The notes: a model not told the origin generated them from the letters alone. Numbered from the stretch's first letter, positions 14,944 to 24,168 are shown. The stretch is 64,000 bases of DNA from Maritimibacter alkaliphilus HTCC2654 (GCF_000152805.1 NZ_CH902578.1:3769906-3833905); one strand, 5' to 3'. Translations and numbers: made by a program.

Positions 14944-15984
14944 TCAGTAGGGCATCGGATGCGCTTTGTGCGCGTTCTCGATCTCGGCCAGAACCTCGTC
15001 CGACAGGGTCATGTCGGCTGCCCCCAAGGCGCGTTCCAGATGGTCCGGCTTGGTCGCGCCGAAAATCGCCGTGCCCATGAAGGGGCGTGACGTGACGAAG
15101 GCCAGCGCCATCTGAACCGGGTCCAGCCCGTGTTTTTCGGCGATGCCCAGATAGGCGTCGATGGCTGGCCAGACCCGATCCGTCGTGCGCCCGCCAAGGT
15201 TCGCGACATGCGACATGCGCGACCCTTCCGGCACGGTGGTTCCGCCCTCGTACTTTCCGGTGAGCAGCCCGGCGGCCAGCGGCGAATAGGCGATGCAACG
15301 CACGCCTTCATGCATGCACAACTCGGCGAGGTCGGTGTCGAACAGCCGGCATAGGAGCGAATATTCGTTCTGGATCGTGACCACCTCCGGCCCGCCCATC
15401 TCACGCGCGATCTGGAGCCACTTGGCCGTGCCCCAGGCCGTGTCGTTCGAGACGCCGAAATGGCGGATCTTGCCCGCGTCACGCAGGTCGGTGAGCGTCT
15501 CCATCACGTCGCGCATCAAGTCGTCGGTTTCGACCGGGTCCTGTTCCCACGGGGCGTATTTCCAGTTCTGGCGGAAATGGTACGATCCGCGCTGCGGCCA
15601 ATGCGTCTGGTAGATGTCTATGTAATCGGTCTGAAGGCGGCGCAGGCTGTCCTCGACCGTCTGGCGGATGATCTCGCCGTCATAGCCCTCTTCGCGGACG
15701 GTGGCCGAGGGGCCGGTGACCTTGGTGGCGAGCACCACGTCGTCGCGTCGCCCGGTGCGCGCGAACCAGTTGCCGATGATCCGCTCGGTGGTGCCGTAGT
15801 GATCCTTGGACAGCGGGTTGGTCGGATACATCTCGGCGGTGTCGATGAAGTTGATGCCGTGGTCCAGCGCCATGTCGATCTGCGCGTGGCCTTCGGCCTC
15901 GGTGTTCTGCGTGCCCCAGGTCATCGAGCCAAGGCAGAGTTCGCTGACGGTCAGCGCGCCGCCTGCGATGGTGTTCATTCTCAC
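14944..15984 (-). CDS. Aldo/keto reductase
   Basis: An NADPH-dependent oxidoreductase of the AKR superfamily with the (beta/alpha)8 fold, near the Tas/YajO type. The catalytic tetrad region is visible: FIDTAEMYPTNP (Asp, Tyr), VVLATKV (Lys) and YIDIYQTHWPQ (His). The C-terminal AIFGATKPDHLERAL holds the cofactor-phosphate site. The GTG at 15984 lies nine bases after AGGAG and is preferred; an ATG two codons later is possible. Predicted 346 residues. The substrate is not known. Confidence 0.88.
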   Translation of the reverse strand: MRMNTIAGGALTVSELCLGSMTWGTQNTEAEGHAQIDMALDHGINFIDTAEMYPTNPLSKDHYGTTERIIGNWFARTGRRDDVVLATKVTGPSATVREEGYDGEIIRQTVEDSLRRLQTDYIDIYQTHWPQRGSYHFRQNWKYAPWEQDPVETDDLMRDVMETLTDLRDAGKIRHFGVSNDTAWGTAKWLQIAREMGGPEVVTIQNEYSLLCRLFDTDLAELCMHEGVRCIAYSPLAAGLLTGKYEGGTTVPEGSRMSHVANLGGRTTDRVWPAIDAYLGIAEKHGLDPVQMALAFVTSRPFMGTAIFGATKPDHLERALGAADMTLSDEVLAEIENAHKAHPMPY

Positions 15985-16063
15985 GGGATATGTCTCCTGT
16001 CCGGTTCGGCGCGAGTGTGCCGCGATGCAGCGGGAATGCAACCCGGAAGCGGAAAAGGCTTGA

Positions 16064-16078
16064 GAACATAAAGGGAAC
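16064..16078 (+). promoter_or_regulatory. LexA (SOS) box, GAAC-N7-GAAC
   Basis: GAAC at 16064-16067 and GAAC at 16075-16078 are separated by exactly seven bases. This is the direct-repeat operator described for alphaproteobacterial LexA. It lies 16 bp before the ATG of the ImuA-like gene, where bound repressor would block transcription. The match is exact at all eight defined positions; one such match can arise by chance, but its position before a DNA-repair gene argues otherwise. Confidence 0.7.
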
Positions 16079-16093
16079 AATTATCATGGGGCC

Positions 16094-16708
16094 ATGCATC
16101 ACAACGTCCTGCTCGACCGTCGCCCGCACCGTGCCACCCCCGGCCAGCCCTTTCTCGGGCGGCTGGAACTGGCGCAGGCGCGGGTGCATGAAATCTGCGG
16201 CCCGGCCCGTCACACGCTCGCGCTTCTGATCGCTGCGGGGATGCAGGGGCCGGTGATCTGGGTGCGACCGGGGTGGGAGGGGGCGCGGCTGCACGGCCCC
16301 GGCATGGCGCAGCTGATGGACCCGGGGCGGGTCGTTTTCGTCGATGCCGCGCGCCCCGTCGATCTGCTCTGGACGCTGGAGGAGGCGCTGCGCTCCGGCG
16401 CCGTGCCGCTGGTGGTGGGCGAACTGCCCGATCCGCCGGGGCTGACGCCGATGCGCCGGATGCAACTGGCCTGCGAGGCGGGGGCGGGGCAGGGAACGCG
16501 GCCGCTCGGGCTGATCCTCACCCCCGAAGGGGTGGCGCCGGGGGCCGAAAGCCGCTGGCGCATGGCCCCGGCCCACGGGGCGGACGAGGGCTGGCGGCTG
16601 ACCCGCGAACGCGACCGGCAGGAGCCGCCGCGAAGCTGGCAAGTCGGCGTAAAGGCAGGGGAATTCGTTCTGGGGGCCATGCCGGACCCCGAGCCGCGCC
16701 TGCATTAG
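16094..16708 (+). CDS. ImuA-like (RecA/SulA-related) SOS protein, orphan
   Basis: A 204-residue protein resembling ImuA, the RecA-related accessory factor of the ImuA-ImuB-DnaE2 translesion mutasome. The pattern is GRLELAQARVHEICGPARHTLALLIA, PVIWVRP, RVVFVDAARPVDLLWTLEEALRSGAVPLVVGEL. At the Walker A position it reads ICGPARHTLA, so the P-loop Gly-Lys-Thr is lost and ATP binding is doubtful. No imuB or dnaE2 is next to it: the downstream gene is a chemoreceptor. The LexA box just upstream supports an SOS role. The assignment to ImuA is by pattern recognition, not by search. Confidence 0.65.
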   Translation: MHHNVLLDRRPHRATPGQPFLGRLELAQARVHEICGPARHTLALLIAAGMQGPVIWVRPGWEGARLHGPGMAQLMDPGRVVFVDAARPVDLLWTLEEALRSGAVPLVVGELPDPPGLTPMRRMQLACEAGAGQGTRPLGLILTPEGVAPGAESRWRMAPAHGADEGWRLTRERDRQEPPRSWQVGVKAGEFVLGAMPDPEPRLH

Positions 16709-16765
16709 GGGAATCGTAGGGCTCTGATTCTATGGTGCCGCGATCCGCAATGATTGGAGCGCGCC

Positions 16766-19165
16766 GTGATCGCCAGTATTCCGTCCCGATTCCGCGACAT
16801 GAACCTCGTCGTCAAATTGCCGGCCTTCATGGTCGGCCTCGTCGCCGTGGCGATCATCGTCACTTCGGTCGCGGCCTATTTCATGGCCCGTAACGCCATG
16901 ATGCGGGAGGTCGAAGGGCGTCTGACCGCCGTGTCACAGGCGCCGGCGGCCCGAATGTCGGACCTGCTCGCGACCATCGACGCCGATCTGAACGCGCTTA
17001 CCCAGGACAGGACCGTGATCGAAGCGATGCGGGCTTTCAGCGGTGCGTTCGCCCACATGGACGCGCCCGAGGCCGAGCTTCAGCGCAACTACATCGAAGA
17101 CAACCCCAACCCCACGGGCGAAAAACACCTGCTGGACAGCGCCGCCACGGGGTCGAGCTACGACGTGAAGCACGGCACGTATCATCCGGGCTTCCGCGCG
17201 CGCCTTGTCGCGATGGACTACTACGACATCTTCCTGATCGATCCGGAAGGCAACATCGTCTACACGGTGTTCAAAGAACTGGACTACGCCACCAACCTTG
17301 TCACGGGGCCGTGGAAGGACAGCGACCTGGGCCGGGCGTTCCGCGACGCGCGCGGGCTGGCGCCGGGCGCGGAACCCATCTTCTACGACTTCGCGCCCTA
17401 TGCGCCGTCGCACGGGGCGGCAGCCGCCTTTATCGCCGCGCCGGTCTTTGACGATCTGGGCACTTCGTTGGGTGTGCTGGCGATCCAGATGCCCGTCAGC
17501 CGCATCAATGCGGCGATGAACGCGGCGGTCAGCGCAAAGGGCTCCGTCGCGACCTATCTCGTGGGGCGCGACGGGCTGTTGCGGTCGGACCGGGTCGATA
17601 CGCCCGAAAACGATATTCTCGCAACGCAGGCGGACAACCCGGCGGTAGCGGCTGCCCTTGCCGGGCAGAAGGGGCTCGAGGTCTACCGCGATGCGTCGGG
17701 CCGCACCGTCGAAGCCGCGTTCACCCCGCTGACCTTTCACGGAACGACCTGGGGCGTGGTGACCGAGCAGCCGCGATCGGACCTTGTGGGGCCGATCAAC
17801 CGCATGGGTCTTGCCTTCGTCGTCATCGGCATCGTCGCGCTCGGCGCAGCGACCCTGATCGCGCTCGGCCTGTCGCGATCCATCGCGGCCCCGATCCGTC
17901 TTGTCACGAACGCGCTGTCCAGCATTGCGCAGCGTGATTATCAGGCCGAGATTCCACGCCTGGACCGTGGCGACGAAATCGGACGAATGGCCGACGGGCT
18001 GATCGTCATGCGCGACGCGCTCGAAGCGGCCGAGATCGAAGCGCGAGAAGCCGAGGAAGCGCGGCTCGCCAGTGCCGAACGCGACCGCCAGCGCGATCTG
18101 GAGGAAGCCGAACGCAAGCGCGTCATGGCCGCCGAAGAGCACGCGCAACAGATGCAGTTCCAGAAAGAACGGGAAGAGGACGCGAAACGCCAGCAGGCCG
18201 AGCGCGAGCGCCAGGCCGAAGAGCTTGCCGAGGTCGTGAAGAACCTTGCCCGTTCGCTAAAAGATATGTCCGACGGCGATCTGAACGTGTCCATCGATCA
18301 GTTCTTCGCCGAGGAATACAAACCGCTGCGCCTCGACTTCAACGATGCGGTCCGGGGGTTGAAGGAAATCGTGTCGGCGATCTCACTCAGCACCGAGACC
18401 ATCAATGCCCATGTCGCCGAAATTTCGAACGCGTCGCGCGACCTCGCAAGACGCACCGAAAGCTCCGCCGCGTCCATCGCCGAAACGTCGGAAACGATGC
18501 GGCAGATGCGCGGTCAGGTCGACGAGTCGACCCGTGAGATCGGCACCGTGCGCGATGAGGCGGTCGAGGCCGCGGAACAGACCCGCTCGTCGATGAAGGC
18601 CGTCGAACATGCCGAAGCGGCGATGCTGGAAATGGAAAGCTCGTCGGACGAGATCGTGAAGATCATCGCGGTCATCGACGACATCGCGTTCCAGACCAAT
18701 CTGCTCGCCCTCAATGCGGGTGTCGAAGCCGCGCGGGCGGGCGAGGCGGGGCGCGGCTTCGCCGTCGTCGCCTCGGAAGTGCGGGCGCTGGCCCAACGTG
18801 CGACGGATTCCGCCGGCGAAATCAACCGCTTGATCTCGACCACCCGAGAACAGGTCAAGACCGGCGTCGGCCTTGTCCGGCAGAACGGCACCGAAATCGC
18901 GCAGATCGCGGACCGGGTCGACACCATCGCCCAAAAGATCGACGTTGTCGCGGAACGCGCCCGCGATCAGAAGAACGGGATCGATGAGGTCAATATCGCG
19001 ATGGATCAACTCGACGGCGTGACGCAACAGAATGCCGCGATGTTCGAGGAAACGACCGCGGCGACCCAGGCGCTCGAGCGGTCGGTTGGCGAGCTTTGGC
19101 ATCTCGTCGGACGCTTCCGGGGCTGGGACGGCGAAGGCAAGAGCGAAGCGCGCGACGTGGCGTGA
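16766..19165 (+). CDS. Methyl-accepting chemotaxis protein
   Basis: A membrane chemoreceptor of about 799 residues. TM1 is near residues 18-40. A large periplasmic sensor (about 41-345, Cache-like, with YYDIFLIDPEGNIVYTVFKE) follows, then TM2 (about 348-370). Two HAMP-like segments (near 370-420 and 500-545) are separated by a long Glu/Arg-rich coiled coil. The kinase-control hairpin tip is near 632-690 (DIAFQTNLLALNAGVEAARAG). The sensor ligand is unknown. The GTG at 16766 has GGAG six bases upstream. No CheW/CheA genes are nearby. A terminator follows the stop. Confidence 0.93.
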   Translation: MIASIPSRFRDMNLVVKLPAFMVGLVAVAIIVTSVAAYFMARNAMMREVEGRLTAVSQAPAARMSDLLATIDADLNALTQDRTVIEAMRAFSGAFAHMDAPEAELQRNYIEDNPNPTGEKHLLDSAATGSSYDVKHGTYHPGFRARLVAMDYYDIFLIDPEGNIVYTVFKELDYATNLVTGPWKDSDLGRAFRDARGLAPGAEPIFYDFAPYAPSHGAAAAFIAAPVFDDLGTSLGVLAIQMPVSRINAAMNAAVSAKGSVATYLVGRDGLLRSDRVDTPENDILATQADNPAVAAALAGQKGLEVYRDASGRTVEAAFTPLTFHGTTWGVVTEQPRSDLVGPINRMGLAFVVIGIVALGAATLIALGLSRSIAAPIRLVTNALSSIAQRDYQAEIPRLDRGDEIGRMADGLIVMRDALEAAEIEAREAEEARLASAERDRQRDLEEAERKRVMAAEEHAQQMQFQKEREEDAKRQQAERERQAEELAEVVKNLARSLKDMSDGDLNVSIDQFFAEEYKPLRLDFNDAVRGLKEIVSAISLSTETINAHVAEISNASRDLARRTESSAASIAETSETMRQMRGQVDESTREIGTVRDEAVEAAEQTRSSMKAVEHAEAAMLEMESSSDEIVKIIAVIDDIAFQTNLLALNAGVEAARAGEAGRGFAVVASEVRALAQRATDSAGEINRLISTTREQVKTGVGLVRQNGTEIAQIADRVDTIAQKIDVVAERARDQKNGIDEVNIAMDQLDGVTQQNAAMFEETTAATQALERSVGELWHLVGRFRGWDGEGKSEARDVA

Positions 19166-19173
19166 CGAAAGAA

Positions 19174-19201
19174 AAACGCCCGGCCAGAGGGCCGGGCGTT
19201 T
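19174..19201 (-). terminator. Rho-independent terminator of the fatty-acid oxidation cluster
   Basis: AAACGCCCGGCC (19174-19185) and GGCCGGGCGTTT (19190-19201) form a perfect 12-bp stem with an AGAG loop. On the minus strand the stem is followed by TTTTTCTTTC, so it mainly ends the fadJ transcript. On the plus strand the U-run is only three bases, so it may also stop the chemoreceptor transcript less efficiently. Confidence 0.85.
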
Positions 19202-19226
19202 GGTCTTCAAGTCGTGAGCGGAACGA

Positions 19227-21413
19227 TCAGGCGGCCTTCGCGGCCTGCGGTCCGAAGCGACCGTAGAAGGTTTCGCCCTTTTCGGCCATCTCACGCAAGA
19301 TCTTGGGCGTCGCGAACCGCTCGCCATAGGCCCCGGTCAGGTGATCGCAGATCTCGACCGCCTTCGCCGCGCCGAGCATGTCGAGCCACGAGAACGGGCC
19401 GCCCGACCACGGCGCGAAACCCCAGCCGAGGATGGCGCCCACATCGCCTTCGCGAATGTCTTCGAGCACGCCCTCTTCCAGCGCGCGCACGGCTTCGAGC
19501 ACCTGGCTCATCATCAGGCGATGCTGCACCTCGGTGAGGTCCGGCTGGTCGTCCGAGGCGGGGAAGCGGTCCTTGACCACGTCCGAGAACCCGGCGCGCT
19601 TGCCCTTTTCGTCGTAATCGTAAAAGCCCGCGTTGGATATCCGGCCCAGACGCCCTTCGTCATACATCCAGAACATGATCTCGTCGGTCGCATCGTCATA
19701 GGCATCGCCCATCGCGGCCTTGGTCGCCTTGGCGATCTTGACGCCGAGGTCGATCGAGGTCTCGTCCACCAATTGCAGCGGACCCACGGGGAAGCCGAGC
19801 AGACGTGCGGCGTTGTCGATGAGCGGCATCTCGACGCCCTCCGCCACCATCCGCACACCTTCGTTGATGTAGGGGATGATGCAGCGGTTGGCGTAGAAGA
19901 ACCGCGCGTCGTTCACCACGATCGGCGTCTTGCGGATCTGGCGCACATAGTCGAGCGCCTTGGCCACCGCCCGGTCACCCGTCTCGGCGCCCTTGATGAT
20001 CTCGACCAGCAGCATCTTCTCGACCGGCGAGAAGAAGTGGATGCCGATGAACTGATCGGGGCGCGACGACGCCTTGGCCAGATCGGTGATCGGCAGGGTC
20101 GAGGTGTTGGTGGCGAAGATGCAGTCATCAGGAATGACGGCTTCCACGTTCTTGGTCACCTCGGCCTTGATGCCCGGATCTTCGAACACCGCTTCGATGA
20201 TGAGATCGGCGTCCGACAGCGCGGCGTAGTCGGTCGTCGCGGTGATGCGACCCAGCACCTCGTCCTTCTTCTCGGGCGTGGTCTTTTTCTTTTTCACGCC
20301 CGCATCGAGGTAGGATTCGGTGTAAGCCTTACCTTTGTCGGCGGCCTCCTGCTTCTGGTCGATCAGCACGACGTCGATGCCGGCCTGCGCCGACACGAGC
20401 GCGATGCCCGCGCCCATCATGCCGGCGCCCAGCACGCCGACTTTGCGGACACGCTGGTCCGGCACCCCTTCGGGCCGAACGGCACCCTTTTCAAGGGCCT
20501 CTTTCGACAGGAAGAGCGAGCGGATCATGGCCCCCGACGAGGGGTTCATGATGACGTTGGTGAACCAGCGCGCCTCGATCTTCAGCGCGGTATCGAAGGG
20601 CACCATGAGCCCCTCGTAGACCGCCGACAGCATCGCCTTGGGCGCCGGGAAAGCGCCCCAGGTGTTGCCCATAATCATGGCGTTGGCGCCCACGAAGGTC
20701 TGGAAGCCTGCCGGGTGATAGGGCGCGCCGCCGGGCACTTTATAGCCCTTTGCGTCCCACGGTTTGACCAGATCGGCGTCCGTGGCGGAGAGCACCCATT
20801 CTTTCGCGGCGGCGACCGGATCGTCCGCCACCTCGTCGATGATGCCGGCCTTCACCGCGGCCTCGGGCGAGGACATCTTGGCCTGCAACAGGAACGGCGA
20901 CGCCGCCATCACACCCAGCTTGCGCGCCAGACGCGTGGTGCCGCCCATGCCGGGGAAGATGCCGACCTGAATCTCGGGCAGGCCGATCTTTGCCTTGGGG
21001 TTGTTCGCGGCGAAAATGCGGTGTGTCGCCAAAGGCAGTTCCAGCCCGATGCCGAGCGCGGTGCCGGGAAGCGCCGCCGCCACCGGCTTGCCGCCCTTCT
21101 TGGTCTTGGGGTCCATGCCCGCAAGCTCCAGCGTGCGCAGCATCTTGTGCCCGCGCATGGTGCCCTCGAACACGCCTTCGGCGCCGTTTTCCTTGAACTG
21201 AGCGAGGATGTTCAAATCCATGCCGCCCGCGAAGGTGTCCTTGCCGGAGGTGATGACGATGCCTTTGACGGAGTCGTCCGCCAGCGCGTCCTTGGTCAGC
21301 CCCTCAAGCTCTTCAATGCCCTGAAGCGTGAGCACGTTCATCGACTTGCCCGGCAGATCCCAGGTAATCACTGCGACGCCATCGGCGCCTTTTTCCATCG
21401 TGAATTCAGCCAT
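19227..21413 (-). CDS. fadJ: Enoyl-CoA hydratase / 3-hydroxyacyl-CoA dehydrogenase (FadJ-like)
   Basis: The 728-residue bifunctional alpha subunit of beta-oxidation. An N-terminal crotonase domain (about 1-190) has the oxyanion-hole segments IVITSGKDTFAGGMDL and AALPGTALGIGLELPLATH. The NAD-binding Rossmann domain follows with VLGAGMMGAGIALVSAQAG near residue 330, then the dehydrogenase core with GIHFFSPVEKMLLVEIIKG. It hydrates trans-2-enoyl-CoA and oxidises the resulting 3-hydroxyacyl-CoA. It starts 13 bp after the thiolase stop in the same operon and would form a complex with it. Whether it is the FadB or FadJ type is not certain. Confidence 0.92.
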   Translation of the reverse strand: MAEFTMEKGADGVAVITWDLPGKSMNVLTLQGIEELEGLTKDALADDSVKGIVITSGKDTFAGGMDLNILAQFKENGAEGVFEGTMRGHKMLRTLELAGMDPKTKKGGKPVAAALPGTALGIGLELPLATHRIFAANNPKAKIGLPEIQVGIFPGMGGTTRLARKLGVMAASPFLLQAKMSSPEAAVKAGIIDEVADDPVAAAKEWVLSATDADLVKPWDAKGYKVPGGAPYHPAGFQTFVGANAMIMGNTWGAFPAPKAMLSAVYEGLMVPFDTALKIEARWFTNVIMNPSSGAMIRSLFLSKEALEKGAVRPEGVPDQRVRKVGVLGAGMMGAGIALVSAQAGIDVVLIDQKQEAADKGKAYTESYLDAGVKKKKTTPEKKDEVLGRITATTDYAALSDADLIIEAVFEDPGIKAEVTKNVEAVIPDDCIFATNTSTLPITDLAKASSRPDQFIGIHFFSPVEKMLLVEIIKGAETGDRAVAKALDYVRQIRKTPIVVNDARFFYANRCIIPYINEGVRMVAEGVEMPLIDNAARLLGFPVGPLQLVDETSIDLGVKIAKATKAAMGDAYDDATDEIMFWMYDEGRLGRISNAGFYDYDEKGKRAGFSDVVKDRFPASDDQPDLTEVQHRLMMSQVLEAVRALEEGVLEDIREGDVGAILGWGFAPWSGGPFSWLDMLGAAKAVEICDHLTGAYGERFATPKILREMAEKGETFYGRFGPQAAKAA

Positions 21414-21426
21414 TTGTCAGATCTCC

Positions 21427-22638
21427 TTACACGCGCTCGATGATCGTCGCGGCACCCATGCCGGAGGCGACGCAGAGAGTGGCGAGGCCCGTGCCCTTGC
21501 CGGTGCGCTCAAGCTCGTCGAGCAAAGTGCCGATGATGATCGCGCCGGATGCGCCAAGCGGGTGGCCCATCGCGATCGCGCCGCCGTTCACGTTGACCTT
21601 GGAATGGTCGACGTCGAAGGCCTGCATGAAGCGCAGCACGACCGCCGAGAAGGCTTCGTTCACCTCGAACAGGTCGATGTCGGAAATCGACATGCCGCTG
21701 TCGGCAAGGATCTTTTCGGTCGCGGGCACGGGGCCAGTGAGCATGATGGTCGGATCGGTGCCGATCTTGGCGGTCGCCTTGATCCGGGCGCGGGGTTTCA
21801 GCCCGTGCCGCTCGCCGAAGGCCTTGTTGCCGATCAGGATCGCGGCGGAACCGTCGACGATGCCCGACGAGTTGCCCGCGTGGTGCACGTGGTTGATCTT
21901 TTCCAGATGCGGGTACTTGAGCCTTGCGACCTTGTCGAAGCCCGGCATCACCTCGCCCAGATCCTTGAACGCGGGCTTGAGGCCGCCAAGGGCCTGCATG
22001 TCGGTGCCGCGGCGGATGTATTCGTCGTGGTCGAGGATCGGCAGGCCGTTCACGTCGCGAATGGTGACGAGCGTCTTGGCGAACCGGCCATCGTCCACGG
22101 CTTCGGCCGCGCGTTTCTGGCTTTCGACGGCGAGCATGTCGACGTCGTCGCGCGAGAACCCGTATTCGGTCGCGATGATGTCGGCCGAGATGCCCTGCGG
22201 GACGAAGTAGCTGTCCATCGCCACCGTCGGATCGACCGCAACGGCGGCCCCGTCGGAGCCCATCGAAACGCGGCTCATCATCTCGACCCCGCCCGCGATA
22301 TAGGCGTCGCCACCGCCGCCGCGCACCTGATTGGCGGCAAGGTTCACGGCTTCCATACCGCTCGCGCAGAAGCGGTTGATCGACAGGCCCGGAATGCGCT
22401 CGTCGAGGTCGGAGGCGAGCACGGTGGTCCGCGCAAGGCAGCCGCCCTGCTCGAACGCCTGCGTGGCGTTGCCCCAGATCACGTCTTCGACCGCATGGCC
22501 GTCGAGGTTCGAGCGTTCCTTGATCGCGTTCAGCATCTGCTTGCCGAGCGACACGGCGGTCACTTCGTGCAGGCTGCCGTCGGCACGCCCCTTGCCGCGC
22601 GGCGAACGCACGCTGTCGTAAATATAGGCTTCAGACAT
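21427..22638 (-). CDS. fadA: Acetyl-CoA C-acyltransferase (thiolase)
   Basis: The 403-residue thiolase that cleaves 3-ketoacyl-CoA with CoA. The nucleophilic cysteine is in NRFCASGMEAVNLAAN, the active-site histidine in NGGAIAMGHPLGASGA and the second cysteine in LATLCVASGMGAA near the C-terminus. It lies between the GST-like gene and fadJ in the minus-strand beta-oxidation operon, so it is probably the beta subunit partner of that protein. The symbol reflects context; the sequence could also fit an acetyl-CoA acetyltransferase. Confidence 0.92.
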   Translation of the reverse strand: MSEAYIYDSVRSPRGKGRADGSLHEVTAVSLGKQMLNAIKERSNLDGHAVEDVIWGNATQAFEQGGCLARTTVLASDLDERIPGLSINRFCASGMEAVNLAANQVRGGGGDAYIAGGVEMMSRVSMGSDGAAVAVDPTVAMDSYFVPQGISADIIATEYGFSRDDVDMLAVESQKRAAEAVDDGRFAKTLVTIRDVNGLPILDHDEYIRRGTDMQALGGLKPAFKDLGEVMPGFDKVARLKYPHLEKINHVHHAGNSSGIVDGSAAILIGNKAFGERHGLKPRARIKATAKIGTDPTIMLTGPVPATEKILADSGMSISDIDLFEVNEAFSAVVLRFMQAFDVDHSKVNVNGGAIAMGHPLGASGAIIIGTLLDELERTGKGTGLATLCVASGMGAATIIERV

Positions 22639-22663
22639 AGGTCTCCCTTTCGTCCTTTCGGTC

Positions 22664-23299
22664 TCAGGCCCGGTCGGCTGGCGAGCCGGGCATCAGGTCG
22701 TAGGGGTGTTTCCACCCCGGCGTTTCGGAAATGCGGTCGAGCCAGGCCGAGATCGCGGGGTAATCCGCGCGCTCGAACCCGAAGGGCTCGGGGTAGTAGA
22801 GGTAGGCGCAGCAGCTTATGTCGGCCATCGTCAGGCGGTCGCCCACCAGCCAGTCGCGGGTGGCGAGTTCCGCTTCGAGCACGCCGAGCGCGGCCTTGCA
22901 GCGGCCCTGCATGAAGGCGATGACATCCGCGTTGCGGTGTTTTTCCGGCAGGAAGTTCATCAGGAAGCGGGTGACGCCGAACTGGCTCGACCCCTTGTGG
23001 TTGTCCCAGAACTGCCAGCGCAGGATTTCACGCCGCTCGGCGGGGTCGTCCGACCAGAACTTGCCTGTCTGTTCCACGATCCAGTCCTGAATGGCGCCCG
23101 ACTGCGACAGCTTCATGTCGCCGTCGACCAGCACCGGCGCTTCGCCCATCGGGTTGATGTCCTTGTAGGCATCCGAGCGGGCCTCGCCGTTGAAGAAATC
23201 GACGAAGACCGGCTCCCAGTCGATGCCCGCGAGTTCCATCGCCAGCGCGGCCTTGTAGGAATTGCCGCTTTCTCCGAAGCAGTAGAGCTTCACCGTCAT
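22664..23299 (-). CDS. Glutathione S-transferase family protein
   Basis: A 211-residue GST. The N-terminal thioredoxin-like half (1-80) has CFGESGNSYKAALAMELAGI as glutathione-site start and NPMGEAPVLVDGDMKLSQSGAI, with the cis-proline and the SxS motif contacting the gamma-glutamyl group. The C-terminal helical half contains WLVGDRLTMADISCCAYLYY. GSTs of this kind in fatty-acid operons have no settled role; detoxification or a thiol transfer is inferred from family only. It is 25 bp upstream of the thiolase gene. Confidence 0.88.
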   Translation of the reverse strand: MTVKLYCFGESGNSYKAALAMELAGIDWEPVFVDFFNGEARSDAYKDINPMGEAPVLVDGDMKLSQSGAIQDWIVEQTGKFWSDDPAERREILRWQFWDNHKGSSQFGVTRFLMNFLPEKHRNADVIAFMQGRCKAALGVLEAELATRDWLVGDRLTMADISCCAYLYYPEPFGFERADYPAISAWLDRISETPGWKHPYDLMPGSPADRA

Positions 23300-23335
23300 G
23301 TCCGTTGTCCTCCCGTTCGTTCTTTTTCGCAGGGT

Positions 23336-23388
23336 CGGACCGGGGGGCCGGCCCCCCGGACCCCCCGAGGTTTTCTGAAACAGAGAAG
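23336..23388 (-). repeat. Gene-end hairpin repeat, copy B
   Basis: On the minus strand it reads CTTCTCTGTTTCAGAAAACC, then TCGGGGGG, then a long imperfect palindrome built on GGGGGGCCGGCCCCCC. It lies 27 bp after the stop of the 23415-23921 gene, in the same direction, inside the beta-oxidation operon. It may reduce read-through to the GST, thiolase and fadJ genes or protect the upstream message. The element matches copies A, C, D and E. Confidence 0.75.
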
Positions 23389-23414
23389 GGGCGGGCCCTT
23401 CCGTAGCGCGCGGC

Positions 23415-23921
23415 CTAGTTCGGCAGGCGCACGTTCGAGAAGGCGGGGTAGACCGCCTTCACGATGTTGAGCTGCTGTTCCTGTTCGATGCGGATCAGAT
23501 ACCACTTGCCCTCTTCCTGAAGGGCGAGCGTGTAGCTGTTCATCGTCTGGCGGCCTTCCGGCCCCTTCACGGTGGTGCGCGTCGGGATGAAGGCATAGTC
23601 CATGCCGCCCGAGGTGGTGCCTGTGGTCATCCGGTTCGTGTTCATGTTGAACCGCTCGACCGTAACGTCTCCCATGAACACCGACATCTGGCGCGCCATG
23701 GTGGCGGGCAGTTCGGCGGCCGGAATGCCGATCTGCTGGGCCATGTAGTTCAGCATCTTCGGCGGCATGGCGTTCAGCACGCCTTCGAAGTTCTTGCCGC
23801 GGAAATCGGCGTCGAAGCTTGCGATCGCGCTTTCGACGGCGGCTTTGTCGGCAGTGTCAAAGGCGACGGCCGACAGGGGCAGGGCGGTCGCGATGGCGGC
23901 GGCGGCGAGTATGCGTTTCAT
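23415..23921 (-). CDS. Secreted protein of unknown function
   Basis: A 168-residue protein with a typical signal peptide (MKRILAAAAIATALPLSAVAF) and no membrane segment afterwards, so it is probably periplasmic. I do not recognise a family with confidence. The middle (DFRGKNFEGVLNAMPPKMLNYMAQQIG) and the later antiparallel-strand pattern (MTTGTTSGGMDYAFIPT, SYTLALQEEGKWYLIRIEQ) suggest a SnoaL/NTF2-like alpha+beta fold, which is an inference. It lies between the small gene 23931-24143 and the GST gene in the fatty-acid operon. Confidence 0.7.
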   Translation of the reverse strand: MKRILAAAAIATALPLSAVAFDTADKAAVESAIASFDADFRGKNFEGVLNAMPPKMLNYMAQQIGIPAAELPATMARQMSVFMGDVTVERFNMNTNRMTTGTTSGGMDYAFIPTRTTVKGPEGRQTMNSYTLALQEEGKWYLIRIEQEQQLNIVKAVYPAFSNVRLPN

Positions 23922-23930
23922 GGGTCCTCC

Positions 23931-24143
23931 TCAGCGTTTTCGGTCGTCCAGCTCGGCATTGAACAGCCTGAGCCGGTGGGCCAGCGCGTCGCTATCGGTC
24001 ACGCTGTCGAAATGTTCGAACAGGAAGGACAGCGCCTCGCCCTCGTCGAGCCCCGCGTCGCGCGCGAAGCTCTTGAGTTTCCGATACCCGTCCTCGGTCA
24101 TGGCGACCGGGAAGCGGCGGGTCAGTCGGAAGCGTTTGGGCAT
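23931..24143 (-). CDS. Small conserved protein of unknown function
   Basis: A 70-residue, basic and helical protein (MPKRFRLTRRFPVAMTEDGYRKLKSFARDAGL). The beta strand followed by helices resembles a ribbon-helix-helix or antitoxin-like DNA-binding fold, but no specific family is recognised. A GGGGAGGA Shine-Dalgarno precedes the ATG at 24143. It is 25 bp downstream of the acyl-CoA dehydrogenase gene and 9 bp before the secreted protein gene, so it is translated within the fatty-acid operon. Confidence 0.65.
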   Translation of the reverse strand: MPKRFRLTRRFPVAMTEDGYRKLKSFARDAGLDEGEALSFLFEHFDSVTDSDALAHRLRLFNAELDDRKR

Positions 24144-24168
24144 GTGGCTCTGTCCTCCCCAGGTTCGA

